NCBI GenBank assembly: GCA_965644315.1
Contig: CBFFRQ010000005.1
Coordinates: 1-59,292, forward strand
Source of the DNA: Caecitellus pseudoparvulus
Taxonomy: Eukaryota; Bigyra: Bicosoecida
Reading direction: 5' to 3'
DNA length: 59,292 bases
In this document: positions 1 through 10,997 of the stretch, one piece after another
Layout: each line of letters begins with the position of its first letter
Position numbering within the stretch: the first letter of the stretch is position 1
Notes under the pieces: model-generated
What the model saw: the letters and a program-made list of their open reading frames with translations, nothing else
Told to the model about the DNA's origin: nothing
Databases searched by the model: none
Program-made: the position numbers and the translations under genes

Positions 1-263
1 TAACCCTAACCCTAACCCTAACCCTAACCCTAACCCTAACTCTAACTCTAACCCTAACCCTAACCCTAACCCTAACCCTAACCCTAACCCTAACCCTAAC
101 CCTAACCCTAACCCTAACCCTAACCCTAACCCTAACCCTAACCCTAACCCTAACCCTAACCCTAACCCTAACCCTAACCCTAACCCTAACCCTAACCCTA
201 ACCCTAACCCTAACCCTAACCCTAACCCTAACCCTAACCCTAACCCTAACCCTAACCCTAACT
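1..263. repeat. Terminal telomere array, (TAACCC)n
   Basis: About 44 tandem TAACCC units, the C-rich strand of a TTAGGG telomere, begin at base 1. Two variant CTCTAA units lie near positions 37-50 and the rest is nearly perfect. The orientation (C-rich strand 5' to 3' into the window) is right for a left chromosome end. The array stops at 263, where non-repetitive subtelomeric sequence begins. Confidence 0.97.
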
Positions 264-586
264 TTCCAAATGTCAACCTAATCATAAGTTGTGCAGTGCT
301 AACAATGCCTAATCCAGGCGCTCATGCACCCAAGTGTGGTGTTGCACAGCGCTAGTGCAGTGCATTGGGTGCGCGGGTGAGCAGCAGTGCGATTTCCGGC
401 ACGCCACGCTCCCCACGCAGTGCTAAGTGCGGCTCCGGCTGGACGCTGCACCACTGCGTGCCCGAAACCATTGCTTCATCATCATGTCATCCAAGGCCAG
501 CCAAGTCCTCGGCGTGCTCTTCGCGAGACCATGCGCCTGGAGCAGCGTGCTGTCGGGGCGGCCACGAACAGGCGTGCTGACCGGAC
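264..586 (+). other. 5' leader of element A / subtelomeric spacer
   Basis: This stretch between the telomere and the first ORF has no supported gene. From about 500 onward it resembles the leader of element B (shared AAGTCCTSGGSGT-like block at about 503 and 7898), so at least the last 90 bases belong to the retrotransposon 5' UTR. Confidence 0.5.
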
Positions 587-2560
587 ATGTCACGCCGAGG
601 GGCAGCCCGGACTTTCCAGCTCGGCGGCATGGACATTGACTGCACGGATGGCCAAGATGCATCATTTTTCGTCCGCAAGTGGCTTGGCATCTTCGGAGAT
701 GAGCTGGAGGCCGAGTTTCCTGGAGCTGCTCCTGTGATGGTGCGCGCTAATTCCGCGCTGAAACAATCCGCACCAGGGCAGACCATTCTCCTTGTCACGC
801 TGCCGAGTGACGGTGAGAGGCCCCGCCATTGCCAAGTCCCTGCGCGTTGCTGCTGCTGTGCGAGAAGACTTCATCATCATGTTGAAGGGGGCGGCTCTGT
901 GGGCGTGGTGTACTCCAACACGCGGCAGTTCACGTCAGAGCGCGCCAGGGTCAGCGTGATCGCCCCTCCCTCTGTAGTGAAGGTTGCTCAAAAGATCTCT
1001 GAGGCAGCAACCAACATTGCCTGTGAGAGTGGGGATGTGTCCAAGATCTTGAAGCTTGTCCATGCCCATGTCACCAACACTCACTCCATCGCCAAGCGTG
1101 CTCCAAAGCCTGTCGGACACTCCGTCTCTCCAGAAGATGACGCCTCTGTCGACAAGCTGCCAAGCACACTGCCAAAGCCCCTTGCTGAAGGCGGTCCCAA
1201 GAAGAAGAAGACACGGAGGGGCAAACGCAAGCCATCGACAAAGAGCTCTCCTCCTCGGCGCTTTGCTGAACTGTTCAAGGAGGGCGTCGTGACTACTCGC
1301 CCCACAGCGCCCTCCCCTCCATCTGCACCCGCCGAGTCGTCAGGCCAAGCTGCTCCTTCCCCTGAACATGTCCCTCTTCCGTCCACCAGAGTCAAGCGCC
1401 CGACCTTCAGCAGATGGGACTCGCCCAGCCCACGCAAGAGACCTCCTCCCGTGTCCCCGACAGCTGCGGCACTATCGGGCAGCGGGGCCAGCCACCTCTT
1501 GCAAGTCCTGCAAACACGGCACCCACTACGCTGCTAAAACTTGCTGACTGCAGTCGCCGACCAGCACGGCTTGGACAGGCAAACCTTGACTTGGGTTCCC
1601 CCTTGCAGCAACTCCTCGCCTCTGCGCACGCGTTCCGCAATAAGGACCAACGACACTGTGTCCAGGCCTGCTTTGAAACAGCAGCAGGAGAGCCACTCTT
1701 CAATGACGATGACCTTGTCCTTCTTCAACACGCAGCCACCATCCAAGCGGCGCAGACATCCTTCTGTGCTGTGTTGAAGAAGAGCAGCGCGCGTCATCCT
1801 GGCACACCAGACTCGGAGGTCCATGCTGTCTGTGAAACAGAACCTTCCATGCCGACCACCGAGCAAGACAAGCTTGACCTCTTTCAATCGTTCCTGTACC
1901 GACATGCGCCTGATGATGCAGCACTCACCAGTGCCTGTCCACCTGTGCTCCTCCCTGGTCTTCATCTCTTGCTCACGCGTATCAACGAGGGCCATCGGGA
2001 ACTTGAAGGCGGCCAGTGTCTGGACACTGCCTGGCTGATGGTCAAGGCAGAGAAGAGATGACCTCCGAGGCAAAAGTCTTTGCTGGGGTGTACTTCGCGT
2101 TTGCTCTCAGCTTGGTTGACACTGGAGGTGTCTCCCACCTTCAGCTCATTGTCGTCAACGCTGAGAAGTCCACACTTGTACTGTGGAACCTGACGAACCC
2201 TTCAAGAGCACCAACATTCCAATCGACGGCTGCCTGAACACACTCGACACGATGGGCATTGAGTCTGTGTACCGTGTCACATCCTCCCCGCTGAGTGGCA
2301 AGCCGATTCCCTTCAAAGACAGAGTGCGGCTGGCCATGCTGTCCCTCCAGGTCTGACTTTCCCCCACTCCCGTTCGTAGCTGAGGACGAGACTGTCTACC
2401 CAAAGACTCTCATCACTGGCAAGACAACACGGGTGTACCTCCCTGTAGGCCGCACCACGCGCCAACAAGCAGCTGCCGATGAGAGAGCCAAGACGGTTGA
2501 CCCCATACTGTCACTCATCCCAACATCTGTACAAGTCGCCGACCAGATCAGTAGCGATGC
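587..2560 (+). pseudogene. Element A ORF1 (Gag-like) remnant, frameshifted
   Basis: It starts ATG-Ser-Arg-Arg-Gly-Ala-Ala-Arg-Thr-Phe, nearly the same as the intact ORF1 of element B (MPRRGAARTFELGG). Homology runs through the basic stretch KKKKTRRGK (about 1198-1230), the block ACVQAC.ETAAGE (about 1660-1690), LLLQHAATI, PPVLLPGLHLL and on to GRTTRQQAA (about 2450). The frames break near 1530, 2060 and 2240-2350, so this is a decayed copy. The protein has no domain I recognise. By position it is the nucleic-acid-binding ORF1 product that coats LINE RNA. The lysine-rich patch could serve RNA binding or nuclear import. Confidence 0.75.
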
Positions 2561-2598
2561 ACCGCCACACTGTCGGCCGCGGAAGACACATGACACTC

Positions 2599-5500
2599 GC
2601 ACTTGCTGCTTGGAATGTGCACGGCTCCTGCGGCCAGTGTGTCCACGATGTCGTCACCTGTGTCCAGTCTGTGTGCAGTGCGTCGTCCATGTTGGCACTC
2701 TGTGTCACAGAGCCTGGGGGGCACGGCCTGCTCGACACGGAAGTCATGGGCCTTGAATGCTCCGCCCAAGCCCGCCTGATCGGCCTGTCGGGCGGAGTGA
2801 GGTTGCCTTGCTGCTTGATCGAAGACTCAATGGCTCAGTGATCCCGGGCCTCGACGTTGATGGTCGCTGCATAATTGCTTGCTCGATCCCTGCAAGCCCA
2901 CAACCCATCGCCATCATAGCCACGTACGTACCCAACTGGCACTCTTGGCAGCGAAAGAAGCCAGTCGCTGATCCGGACACAGCGCTTCCGTACCGGCAAG
3001 AGGTTTGGCGGCAGCTTGAGTCTGCTGTTCAACAGCTCCGCCTCACCCACATGATTGTCATCATGGGTGACTTGAACACTCATCCAGGTGACGAAGGGGT
3101 AGGCACGTGGGGAGCAGATCACTGGGAGAACCGGACCGGCATTCCCGAGCCCACTGAAGACATGCCTGCAGATGCAGCTCCTCTGCGAGCAAGGCCCACT
3201 GATCCCCAGCCGGACTTGGTGGCCTGCCAACGCACAGGTATGGTCGGGCTCTGGACCACATCCTGATGACTGAGGACCTCCACAGTATGTTGAGCAGACC
3301 ACTGCACATCACAACAACGTTCTCCAGCGGGACGAAAAAGAGTGCCGCTCGACTAGTCCTCAGTGACCATCATCTTGTTGCAGCAGAAGTCCGAGTGAAG
3401 CCTGCCAAGCGAGTGTGGACATCATCCAAGAGCCCCCATGTACAGGCGGTGCCACCCTGGTGGACCTCAGCGACAGAGGCTGGGCTGGCAGCGCAAGCGA
3501 TGTTCGCAGGATCCCTCAGCTCGCGGGCCACCGCGCTCCAGACAGGCAGCGCCGCCCCGAGCCTATCCTTTCTCAACGGTGCTATCGAAGCTGCGGCTAT
3601 GGACACACATCGCAAGGCCAAGACCCCACGTGACCCTCTGCCCCAGCTGAAGATGGACATCAAGGCGGCCAGCGGGCTCAAGAAGTCCATGACTGCACGC
3701 GTGTCCAAGCTGCGGAAGACCATTGCCAAGCTGCACCGGAAGCTCGCACTTGCCACCGGTCGGCATCCTGCAGCCAGACCACGCCCGTGCCATCCGAGAG
3801 GAATCTCCATGGCCACTGAAGAGCTCACGCCACGCTTCAATGCCGCAAGGACGCGATGCGGAAGTGCACGAGGCTTGTGAAGAAGAAGCGACATGTCACT
3901 CTGTCCAGGATCCGGAGCACGCTTGAGGGAACTCGCTGTCACGGATCCCTTCACTCGCGCCACCAACACATCAAGCGCCTGTCAGGTCGAGGTCGTCGAG
4001 CCCGTCGAGCTCCCATCAGGTCCGTGAAGTCCATGCAGGGAGTGCTCATCTCCTCCCCTGATCTGGTGAAGGAGGAGGTTGCCAAGCAGATGTCTGGCAT
4101 CCTGAGTCACAACAAGCCCAGGCCAACATCGCTGAAGTACGGGCTGGCAAGGTTCCTTCCCTCAGCCCAAGAGTCCTTCACCCCGCCAGTGACATGGCTT
4201 CCCTCCGAGAAGCAAGTCAAAGTCCTCATGGGATCACTCAGCTTGCATCGACACCCAGGCTCTGGCAAGTTCCAATCAGAGCACATCAAGTATGCTGGGG
4301 CCAGGCTTCCAAGACATCTACTCCCAAGCCGTCATCCAAGCGTTGCAACACGGCACCTGCCCGCCAGACTACCATGCAGGCATTGGGTCACTCATCCCCA
4401 AGAAGACGAGTGAAGCTGGGCGGCCTCGCACATACCGCTTGATTGTATGCCGCCCCCTCCTGCGAAGCTCTTCTTCTCAGTGGCCGCTGCATGCCTGGAG
4501 TCCTGGATGCAAACATGGGTGTCGAAGGAGCAGGCTGGCTTCACTGACACCGCAACACGCATGAGCACATCTTGGCTCTCCAAGAGGTGATCAGAGGGCC
4601 ACCTGCGACAGTCAACAGCGCCAGTGCAAGTCCTGGTACTCTTCGTGGACTTCCGGGGAGCATTCGACTCTGTGAGCCACGCAGCCATCACAGAGATCCT
4701 TGAGGCTGCCTCCTCCCTGCGCCACTCCTGGCCGTCATCAAGGAGTACATGTCCAAGGCGACGGTCTCCATCAACACGCGCCATGGTCTTTGTCGCCCCC
4801 TTCCTGTCAGCAATGGTGTCCCCCAAGGAGGAGCTCTGTCCCCCTCCTCTTCAAGGTTGCGATAGATGTGCTGTCGCAAAGGCTCCACGAGATGCCCCTC
4901 CAAGGCATCCAGGGAGTGGGCATCCCAACACCAGCAGGCCATGTCACCCACACCCTGTATGCAGACGACCTGGCCTGCATCGCAACGTCTGCCACGGCCT
5001 TGCACCGAATCTTCGTAGAGGTGAAGGCCATCGCTTGCCCGGGTTGGCCTTGCCATCAACCCGTCGAAGTCCGGGGTCACGATCCTTGCCAACTCCGTGC
5101 GAGGCAGCCGGACACCAGTCAGTGAAAGGAAGAAGTTGGTGTGGCGCTCGGCTGCCCTCAAAGCGGGCAGCATGCTGAAGGTTGGCACCAAGTCCATCCA
5201 ACGGGTGGCCGAGTACACCTACTTGGGTGTGCCGATGTCCGAACATCCTGCCAAGACCCGTGCACTTACCCTGCAACAAGCTGGGCTTGCTTGCATCCAA
5301 GCCGGAGTTCACTGCGGGCGCGCTGCTCAGTGCCACCTGGCTCGATGTGCAGCAGCGGCACCTGGTTGGGTATGCCACTGTCACGTCAGCCGCCGACTAC
5401 ATGCTGTCCACCCAAGCCAGCAGTTCCCTGCTTCCGCTGCGCGATGTTGACCGCGGCGTCGCCCTCGCCTTGGACAGGACCCAAGTCGGCTCGCAGAGTG

Positions 5501-7131
5501 CACTCATGCGCCCCCACAGCTACGCCAAGCTGGCTCTATGCGGAGTCCTGCCTGCCCACATCCGCTCCACGCAACTGCGGACTGGGATGTTTGTCAAGGC
5601 TCTCCGGATGCTGCACTCGGACACCCCTCTTGCCCGAGCTCTGTGCCTGACCATCCCGCAGGCCCTTGACCTTATGCCTGCTTCGATGTCGACGACCTTC
5701 ATCGTCGACACCATTGCTGATGGAGGTCGACTCCGGGCTGCCAGTGTCCCTGCTCCGTGGGCACTGCATGCCCTCTTGGACCTCTGGCTCATGGGCTGCA
5801 TGCCAGACCTTGCACAGCTTCGGCTTGCATGTGCACCTGGCTCTGAGCATGCTGCCACAGCCCTTGCCCAAGTCCTTGCCGGACTTAAGACCACCCCGGG
5901 CCTCCACAGGTCTGCGGTGGTTGGGGTGGCTGCCAGCGAGACGTCGTCCATGGCCGAACCCCGGCCTTCACGGCAGACACCCCCTGGGCCCTGCGTCGCC
6001 AAGTCCTCGCGTCGTATCTTCATGTAGCCCAGGCAGTGCCGAGTGCAGCTGCCCACTACACCACCGACAGCCGAATCCCCCAAGTGCAGAAGCCCAGGCC
6101 GCATCATCTTGGGCCTGGTGCGCAGCGCTTCGTGTGGCTACATCCACTGCCACACGGGGTGAACCCCCTCTTCTGGGTCTGTCCTGATGACAGGCCCACC
6201 AGAGTGATGGTCCATCACTTCCAGACCTTACAGCTTCTTCATGGGGGGGACAGTGCCACTCTGTACGAGTGCTGTCCGAGTTGCGGACTCAACACCGATG
6301 TACAGCTGCACGTGCACATCCTGCTGCACTGCACCCACCACGAACTCACCATGGCACGCCAACACACGATGACCAAGTTCAGAGAACTGGCCAACAGGTC
6401 AGCTGTGCCCGAGTCCCGCGGCGGGCCAAGTGCAGTGCCTGCCCATCCCCCCCAAGATCTGCCACGCCCTCCTTCGTGCCCCTGACCCAGAGCCTGCGAA
6501 GCCTGCGGGACCTCGAGGTCCTCCACAGGCTCCTGCTCTGCGGGCAGTGGCCTCACCGGTGGGGGCTGGCCGACGAAGAGCAGCTTGTCTCTATGAAAGA
6601 GGCGGCTGTCCTCTCCCACCCCCACCTCGTCCACCGTGCTGGTCCTTGCCGTGTCCGTGCCCCAGCTGTATGGCAAGACATCCTGCGCAGCGCGGTTGAG
6701 TTCACAGCAAAGGCGTGGCGGGTCACAGTCACTTACATGTTGCGTATGACCGATGCCCACCACCTTGCTGTCCAGAGGCATGCTGAGTACCTGTGGTGGG
6801 CAGTACATGGGCGCGGGGCGCCGCTGCCTGGCCGCACGCAGCCAGTGCGGTCAGCGGCCACGCGGCACACGCGCAGGCCCCGCACTCGCCGCAGGGCACG
6901 CACCTTTTCCCTGCCAAGGCTGGCCAAGTGCCGTCCACGGAGGGCAAGGTCCAGAGGACGCTGCAGCACTTCATGGGGCCTCAGCCAGCCCATGCAGACA
7001 CTGATGGTGAGGGGGAAGGGCCCGATGGTTCCCGTGAAGAGAGGCGAGGTAGTGGCGGAACGCAGGCGTGCGGGCGGGGAGTGGAACAGCCACGCTTGTG
7101 GCCGCGTCTACCCTCCACGAGTGTCCTGACG
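2599..7131 (+). pseudogene. Element A ORF2 remnant: APE endonuclease, reverse transcriptase, zinc knuckle
   Basis: The endonuclease begins LAAWNVHG (about 2600), continues to GDLNTHPGD (about 3065-3090), and ends ALDHILMT and SDHHLVAAEV (about 3250-3400). These match the conserved Asn, GDxN and SDH motifs of AP-endonuclease-like LINE nucleases. Reverse transcriptase motifs are FVDFRGAFDSVSH (about 4640-4680), a frameshifted QGG..SPLLFKVAIDV (about 4820-4870) and LYADDLACIA (about 4957-4986), with YLGVPMS near 5220. A Cys-x2-Cys...His...Cys element (CPSC...LLHC) lies at about 6270-6335. At least five frame changes break the ORF. It would have carried out target-primed reverse transcription. 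Confidence 0.85.
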
Positions 7132-7879
7132 TGATGAACCTGTGTGAAGCGTGGTGATAACCACGGTAGCCCGAAGCAGATGCCCAAGACCTTACCTTTT
7201 ACTTACTACATAGCCTGCGAGTAGCAGTGGAGTGAGCGGGAGCGTGCCTCGGGCCGCGGCGCGTGTGCAGCCGCAGTGCTGCACGGCCGCGGCCCGGATG
7301 GCGGCTGACGATGAAGCAAGCTCACTCACCACGAAACCAGGGCGTGACGGGTTGAAGAAGAAGGTCCTTTTCCTTTCTGTATCCCCCTTGATGCGCGCGA
7401 TGCGCTCTGTGGCGCGGGCGCGTGTGTGCGCACGGGTGCTGGTGTGCGCGATCGAATTCCGCACCACGCACCCGGCCGAGTTCCCGCGCAGAGGCGGAGC
7501 ACACACCTCATGAAGGGCGCAGAGAGGCCTATGAGGGCCACAGAGGAGGTGGGTGAGGAATTTGGATTATGATCTGTTGTCAAGACTGCGCGGATGCCTG
7601 GGTGTGCTCTGGTGTGCCCCAGGTGTCTGGCGCTGGCGGGCAAGGGATGAAGTGTAGCGGAGGAGGGCCAAGATGATGAATTGGAGCGGGCAGGGACCTG
7701 CCCTAGCAAGTGGCGGCAGATATAACGGGTGCAAGCCTGTGTTTGTTGCGAATCCGCGCCAAGCGGTAGCCGCTGTGGCGTCCTACATGTGCAGAGGTGC
7801 ATTGTGGGGCGCCCGTGTGACGCTCAAGCTGTACGGTGCCAAGCTGTGCCGAGGTGAAATGCATTGTGAGTTGCTAACC
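7132..7879 (+). other. 3' UTR of element A
   Basis: This is noncoding sequence after the decayed ORF2. From about 7700 it matches the 3' ends of element B and the fragments at 11455-11844: CCCTAGCAAGNGGCGGC, then a 6-bp hairpin (7725-7740), then ATGCATTG and GCTAACC at the extreme 3' end. The last 90 bases or so (7791-7879) are essentially identical to 11752-11838. Confidence 0.7.
7725..7740 (+). promoter_or_regulatory. Conserved 3' UTR hairpin of LINE copy A
   Basis: ACGGGT-GCAA-GCCTGT folds into a 6-bp stem with a GNRA-type tetraloop (G.U pairs allowed). The same place in the other copies holds ACGGAC-ACGA-GTCTGT and ACGGAC-GTAT-GTCCGT. The fourth stem pair changes as a unit (G-C here, A-T in the others), which suggests the RNA structure is selected. 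3' hairpins are recognised by the RT in several LINE families; that role here is inference. Confidence 0.5.
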
Positions 7880-7894
7880 ATTGAGTAGCTAACC
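7880..7894 (+). repeat. 15-bp 3'-end scrap of a second LINE subtype
   Basis: Between the end of element A (TTGCTAACC) and the start of element B lies ATTGAGTAGCTAACC. This equals the last bases of element B before its telomeric tail (10569-10583). It looks like an extremely 5'-truncated insertion joined to the terminus. Confidence 0.6.
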
Positions 7895-7976
7895 CCAAGT
7901 CCTGGGGGTCCTCTTCGTGGAGGGGTGCCTGAAGCGCAAGCAAGTGCTCGGCCCCAGAACAGGTGTCTTCACTGAC

Positions 7977-9962
7977 ATGCCACGTCGGGGTGCCGCACGC
8001 ACCTTCGAGCTTGGAGGACCCCTGCCCAAGACTGATCATGATAGTTCATCTTCGGCACGGGACATGTGGCTCGAGGTCTATGGGGAAGCCGCCGAACGGC
8101 TGATCCCAGGGCTGAGTGCGGAATTCGGCAACGCCAATGCGGCCCTGCGCCAGGGACCCACCGGATCGCCAACCATCCTCGTCACGCTCGGAAGTGAGGG
8201 TGATTCACCAACAGTGGCACGTCAACTTCGCATTCTTGCTGCTCAAGAGGACGACTTCGCCATTCGAGTCGGCCAAGGTGGGTTCGTCGCCGTGGCCTAC
8301 ACCAACACCAAGCAGTTCGCATCGGCGAAGGCGAAAGTGAAGGTGAAGGCCCACCCCACCGCCATCCAAGTGGCCCACCAAGTGACCAAGGAAGCAACCG
8401 AAATCGCCTGCCAGTCAGGTGATGTTGCCAAGGTCATGTGCCTCGTTAGGTCCCACTTCGACCATGGCCCCGTGCCAGCCCAAGCCGTCCGTCCCAGTGT
8501 CAGACAATCCGTCCCCTCCGAGGGTGATGCACCTGTCGACACCAAGACACCATCGACCTGGACTGACACTCAGCTCGACAAGGCACCGAAGAAGAAGAAG
8601 ACCCGTCGAGGCAAGCGAGGAAAGGGCAAGTCAGCCGGACGATCCCTCACCTTCGAGGACGTCTTCATCAAGAACGTCCGGCCACCTGCACCTCGACCAA
8701 CCTCACCACCTGCCACCCAAGGCTCACCCAAAGATACCGTCACCACCCCTGTGGTGCATGCCATGTTGCCTTCATCAAGGGTGCAGCGGGGCGTCGACCG
8801 CAAGTGGCCGTCCCCCACCCCGTCGGGCGAGGCAAGCCCCGAGGTGCACCGGTATCGGCCGTCTGCAGCAGCAGCATGGGAGGTGATCACAAGGGTGGTG
8901 CCTCTTCATGACAGTGTGCGGACACCCGAGCACCTGGCCGAGTACCCCATCAAGCCTGGCCCTCTGGCCGACCTGCTGTCATCGACCCACGTGTACTCTA
9001 ACGTGGGGGGGCGGGCCTGTGTCCAGGCCTGTCTCGAGACGGCAGCAGGGGAGAGGGTCTTCGAGGCTGGGGACCTCCTCCTACTCCAGCATGCAGCCAC
9101 CATCAACGCTGCCCAGCTTGCCTTCAAGCACATGGTCAGGCAGCTGGAGGGGGTGGTCAGTGACTCGTCCAGCTCGGACATCATGGACGTCGGCCAGAAG
9201 CCACCCTCCCCCTTCCGCTCAGACGGGCAACGGGTGGCCGTCTTCCGCAACATGCTGCACCAGCACTCGCCGGATGACACCTTCCTGGCCCCAGGTACAC
9301 CACCAGTCCTGCTTCCCGGCCTGCACCTGCTCATCGACCGCATCAACCAAGGGTACCGTGCCCCAGCCGGGCATGATGACCTTGGCCAGGCCGGCGTCGA
9401 CCCCAGCCAGGTTGATGAAGAGGGTGACCAAGAGGGGCACCTCGACGGAGTGCTGTATGCCTTCGCACTTCGAGAGGTGTGGACCGACAACACGGCCCAT
9501 CTGCAGCTCATCCTCGTCGACCATGATCGAGGCAAGCTGGTGCTGTGGAACCCCGACATCCCTGACCTCCATGACGAGCTGCCCCTGCACAAGTGCATGA
9601 CCCGGCTGGCAGCCGAAGGCATCAACGTCTTGTACCGGATCTGGACCACACCCGAGGCGGGCAGTCCAGCACCCTTCCGGGACAGGCTTCGAGGGGCACT
9701 CCAGTCTCTCCGAGATGACTTCCCCCCCCTGCCTCACAAGGCCACCGACGGCACCGTGCACCCCCAGACCCTCATCGCTGGCAAGGGCACAAGGGTGGCC
9801 ATGCCTCATGGGCGGATGACCCGACAGCAGGCCGCCACCCTGGAGGCTGAGGTCAAGGACCCCCTCAAGCGGCTGGTGCCTGAAGACGGCGAGGGTCGCC
9901 TGCCCAAGGTCAAGGATGTGCCCCACATCTCGATCGGGCAGATGGGTGGACGCCTGATGTAA
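7977..9962 (+). CDS. LINE ORF1 (Gag-like) protein, intact
   Basis: This 661-aa protein starts at the ATG of MPRRGAARTFELGG, the codon shared with the decayed copy at 587. An upstream in-frame GTG at 7917 is not a likely start. No known domain is recognisable. An N-terminal alpha/beta-looking region of about 150 residues is followed by a basic tract KKKKTRRGKRGKGK (about residues 205-218), a Pro/Ser-rich linker, and a conserved C-terminal part with ACVQACLETAAGE, LLLQHAATI, LPGLHLL, LQLILVD and MTRQQAATLEAE. Conservation of these blocks between two copies with different frame damage shows it was translated. By position it is the RNA-binding ORF1 protein of a non-LTR element. It is uninterrupted, unlike the neighbouring copy A, so it is young or under selection. 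It could alternatively be a domesticated host protein. Confidence 0.8.
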   Translation: MPRRGAARTFELGGPLPKTDHDSSSSARDMWLEVYGEAAERLIPGLSAEFGNANAALRQGPTGSPTILVTLGSEGDSPTVARQLRILAAQEDDFAIRVGQGGFVAVAYTNTKQFASAKAKVKVKAHPTAIQVAHQVTKEATEIACQSGDVAKVMCLVRSHFDHGPVPAQAVRPSVRQSVPSEGDAPVDTKTPSTWTDTQLDKAPKKKKTRRGKRGKGKSAGRSLTFEDVFIKNVRPPAPRPTSPPATQGSPKDTVTTPVVHAMLPSSRVQRGVDRKWPSPTPSGEASPEVHRYRPSAAAAWEVITRVVPLHDSVRTPEHLAEYPIKPGPLADLLSSTHVYSNVGGRACVQACLETAAGERVFEAGDLLLLQHAATINAAQLAFKHMVRQLEGVVSDSSSSDIMDVGQKPPSPFRSDGQRVAVFRNMLHQHSPDDTFLAPGTPPVLLPGLHLLIDRINQGYRAPAGHDDLGQAGVDPSQVDEEGDQEGHLDGVLYAFALREVWTDNTAHLQLILVDHDRGKLVLWNPDIPDLHDELPLHKCMTRLAAEGINVLYRIWTTPEAGSPAPFRDRLRGALQSLRDDFPPLPHKATDGTVHPQTLIAGKGTRVAMPHGRMTRQQAATLEAEVKDPLKRLVPEDGEGRLPKVKDVPHISIGQMGGRLM

Positions 9963-10578
9963 GTCACCTGTGGGGGCATACTCCCTGTGCCACACATGAC
10001 TGAAGCTTTGTGTCGCGACCGACGCACATAGCTGACATCGGACATTGGAAAGTCCAACCCAACCTCACCATCACCAACCCAACATCGATACCAACACATC
10101 AGGACTCGGCTCAGTGGAAGGGGAAGGCACTTGCAGCAAGATCTGTGAGGCCGCCCCCAAACCTGAGCCGAAGGGACAGCCGGGCTGGGTCGTGTGCTTG
10201 CATCTCAGCAACACCCAGTCCGTGTCGAGTCCATATCCTCCAGCCCACACCGCCACCCAAGCCAAGCAAGTCGGGTCTCCACCCCTGGACATCGGACCGA
10301 GACGGACGAGACTGGACTGGACGGACAAGACAAGAGTGGACCGAGACCTGGACCTACACCTCAAGACCATCCCACCGGGGCGGGCGCTGAAGCGCCAAGA
10401 CAGACGGCGACTTATACAACGGACACGAGTCTGTGCTAGTCGCAAAGCCGTGCAAGCGGTGCCGTCGTGGTGTCTGTGTCACTGCATTCTGTTGTGGCGC
10501 AGGTGGCACCACATGTCCAAGCCCAAGCTGTACCATGATGTAGCCTGCATGGAGGCAATCTGCAATGCATTGAGTAGC
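9963..10578 (+). other. 3' region of element B, no ORF2
   Basis: I see no RT or endonuclease motif in any frame. The last 180 bases hold the conserved LINE 3' block: GACTTATACAACGG, hairpin 10419-10434, CCCAAGCTGTACC and GCAATGCATTGAGTAGCTAACCC. Confidence 0.65.
10419..10434 (+). promoter_or_regulatory. Conserved 3' UTR hairpin of LINE copy B
   Basis: ACGGAC-ACGA-GTCTGT forms a 6-bp stem with a four-base loop, at the position equivalent to hairpins in copy A and in the fragment at 11483. One G.U pair is present, and the loop sequence differs between copies while the pairing is kept. Confidence 0.5.
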
Positions 10579-10997
10579 TAACCCTAACCCTAACCCTAAC
10601 CCTAACCCTAACCCTAACCCTAACCCTAACCCTAACCCTAACCCTAACCCTAACCCTAACCCTAACCCTAACCCTAACCCTAACCCTAACCCTAACCCTA
10701 ACCCTAACCCTAACCCTAACCCTAACCCTAACCCTAACCCTAACCCTAACCCTAACCCTAACCCTAACCCTAACCCTAACCCTAACCCTAACCCTAACCC
10801 TAACCCTAACCCTAACCTAACCCTAACCCTAACCCTAACCCTAACCCTAACCCTAACCCTAACCCTAACCCTAACCCTAACCCTAACCCTAACCCTAACC
10901 CTAACCCTAACCCTAACCCTAACCCTAACCCTAACCCTAACCCTAACCCTAACCCTAACCCTAACCCTAACCCTAACCCTAACCCTAACCCTAACCT
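10579..10997. repeat. Internal telomeric array, (TAACCC)n
   Basis: About 70 TAACCC units, nearly perfect, in the same orientation as the terminal array. Single-base-shortened units (AACCTAACCC) occur near 10814 and at the right end (CCTAACCTAAAG). It directly follows the 3' end of element B and precedes truncated LINE 3' sequences. It is longer than the terminal array in this window. The simplest reading is a former chromosome end that was later buried by retrotransposon additions. An assembly join between two telomeric reads must be excluded. Confidence 0.95.

Larger units (their letters stand above)
264..7879 (+). mobile_element. Non-LTR retrotransposon copy A, decayed, telomere-proximal
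   Basis: The sequence carries, in order, an ORF1-like region starting at 587, an APE-type endonuclease (about 2599-3400), a reverse transcriptase (about 4050-5300), a CCHC zinc-knuckle-like motif (about 6260-6340) and a 3' UTR ending ATGCATTG...GCTAACC at 7879. The reading frame changes repeatedly, so the copy is not functional. Domain order matches APE-class LINEs. The 5' end abuts the terminal telomere and the 3' end faces the centromere. ORF1 is clearly related to that of copy B at 7977-9962. The exact 5' boundary is uncertain; it may begin anywhere from 264 to about 500. Confidence 0.85.
7895..10578 (+). mobile_element. LINE copy B: intact ORF1, no reverse transcriptase, telomeric-repeat tail
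   Basis: Element B consists of a short leader, one long ORF (7977-9962), about 600 bases of noncoding 3' region, and a 3' end ATGCATTGAGTAGCTAACCC that runs directly into the internal telomeric array. It is homologous to element A through ORF1 and at its 3' terminus but lacks every endonuclease and RT motif. It could be an internally deleted, non-autonomous copy mobilised by a relative, like the Gag-only HeT-A element of Drosophila telomeres. The analogy is mine. Confidence 0.8.

Noticed and set aside
1-10997. CRISPR or satellite array
   Set aside because: The 6-bp units are plain telomeric repeats without spacers.
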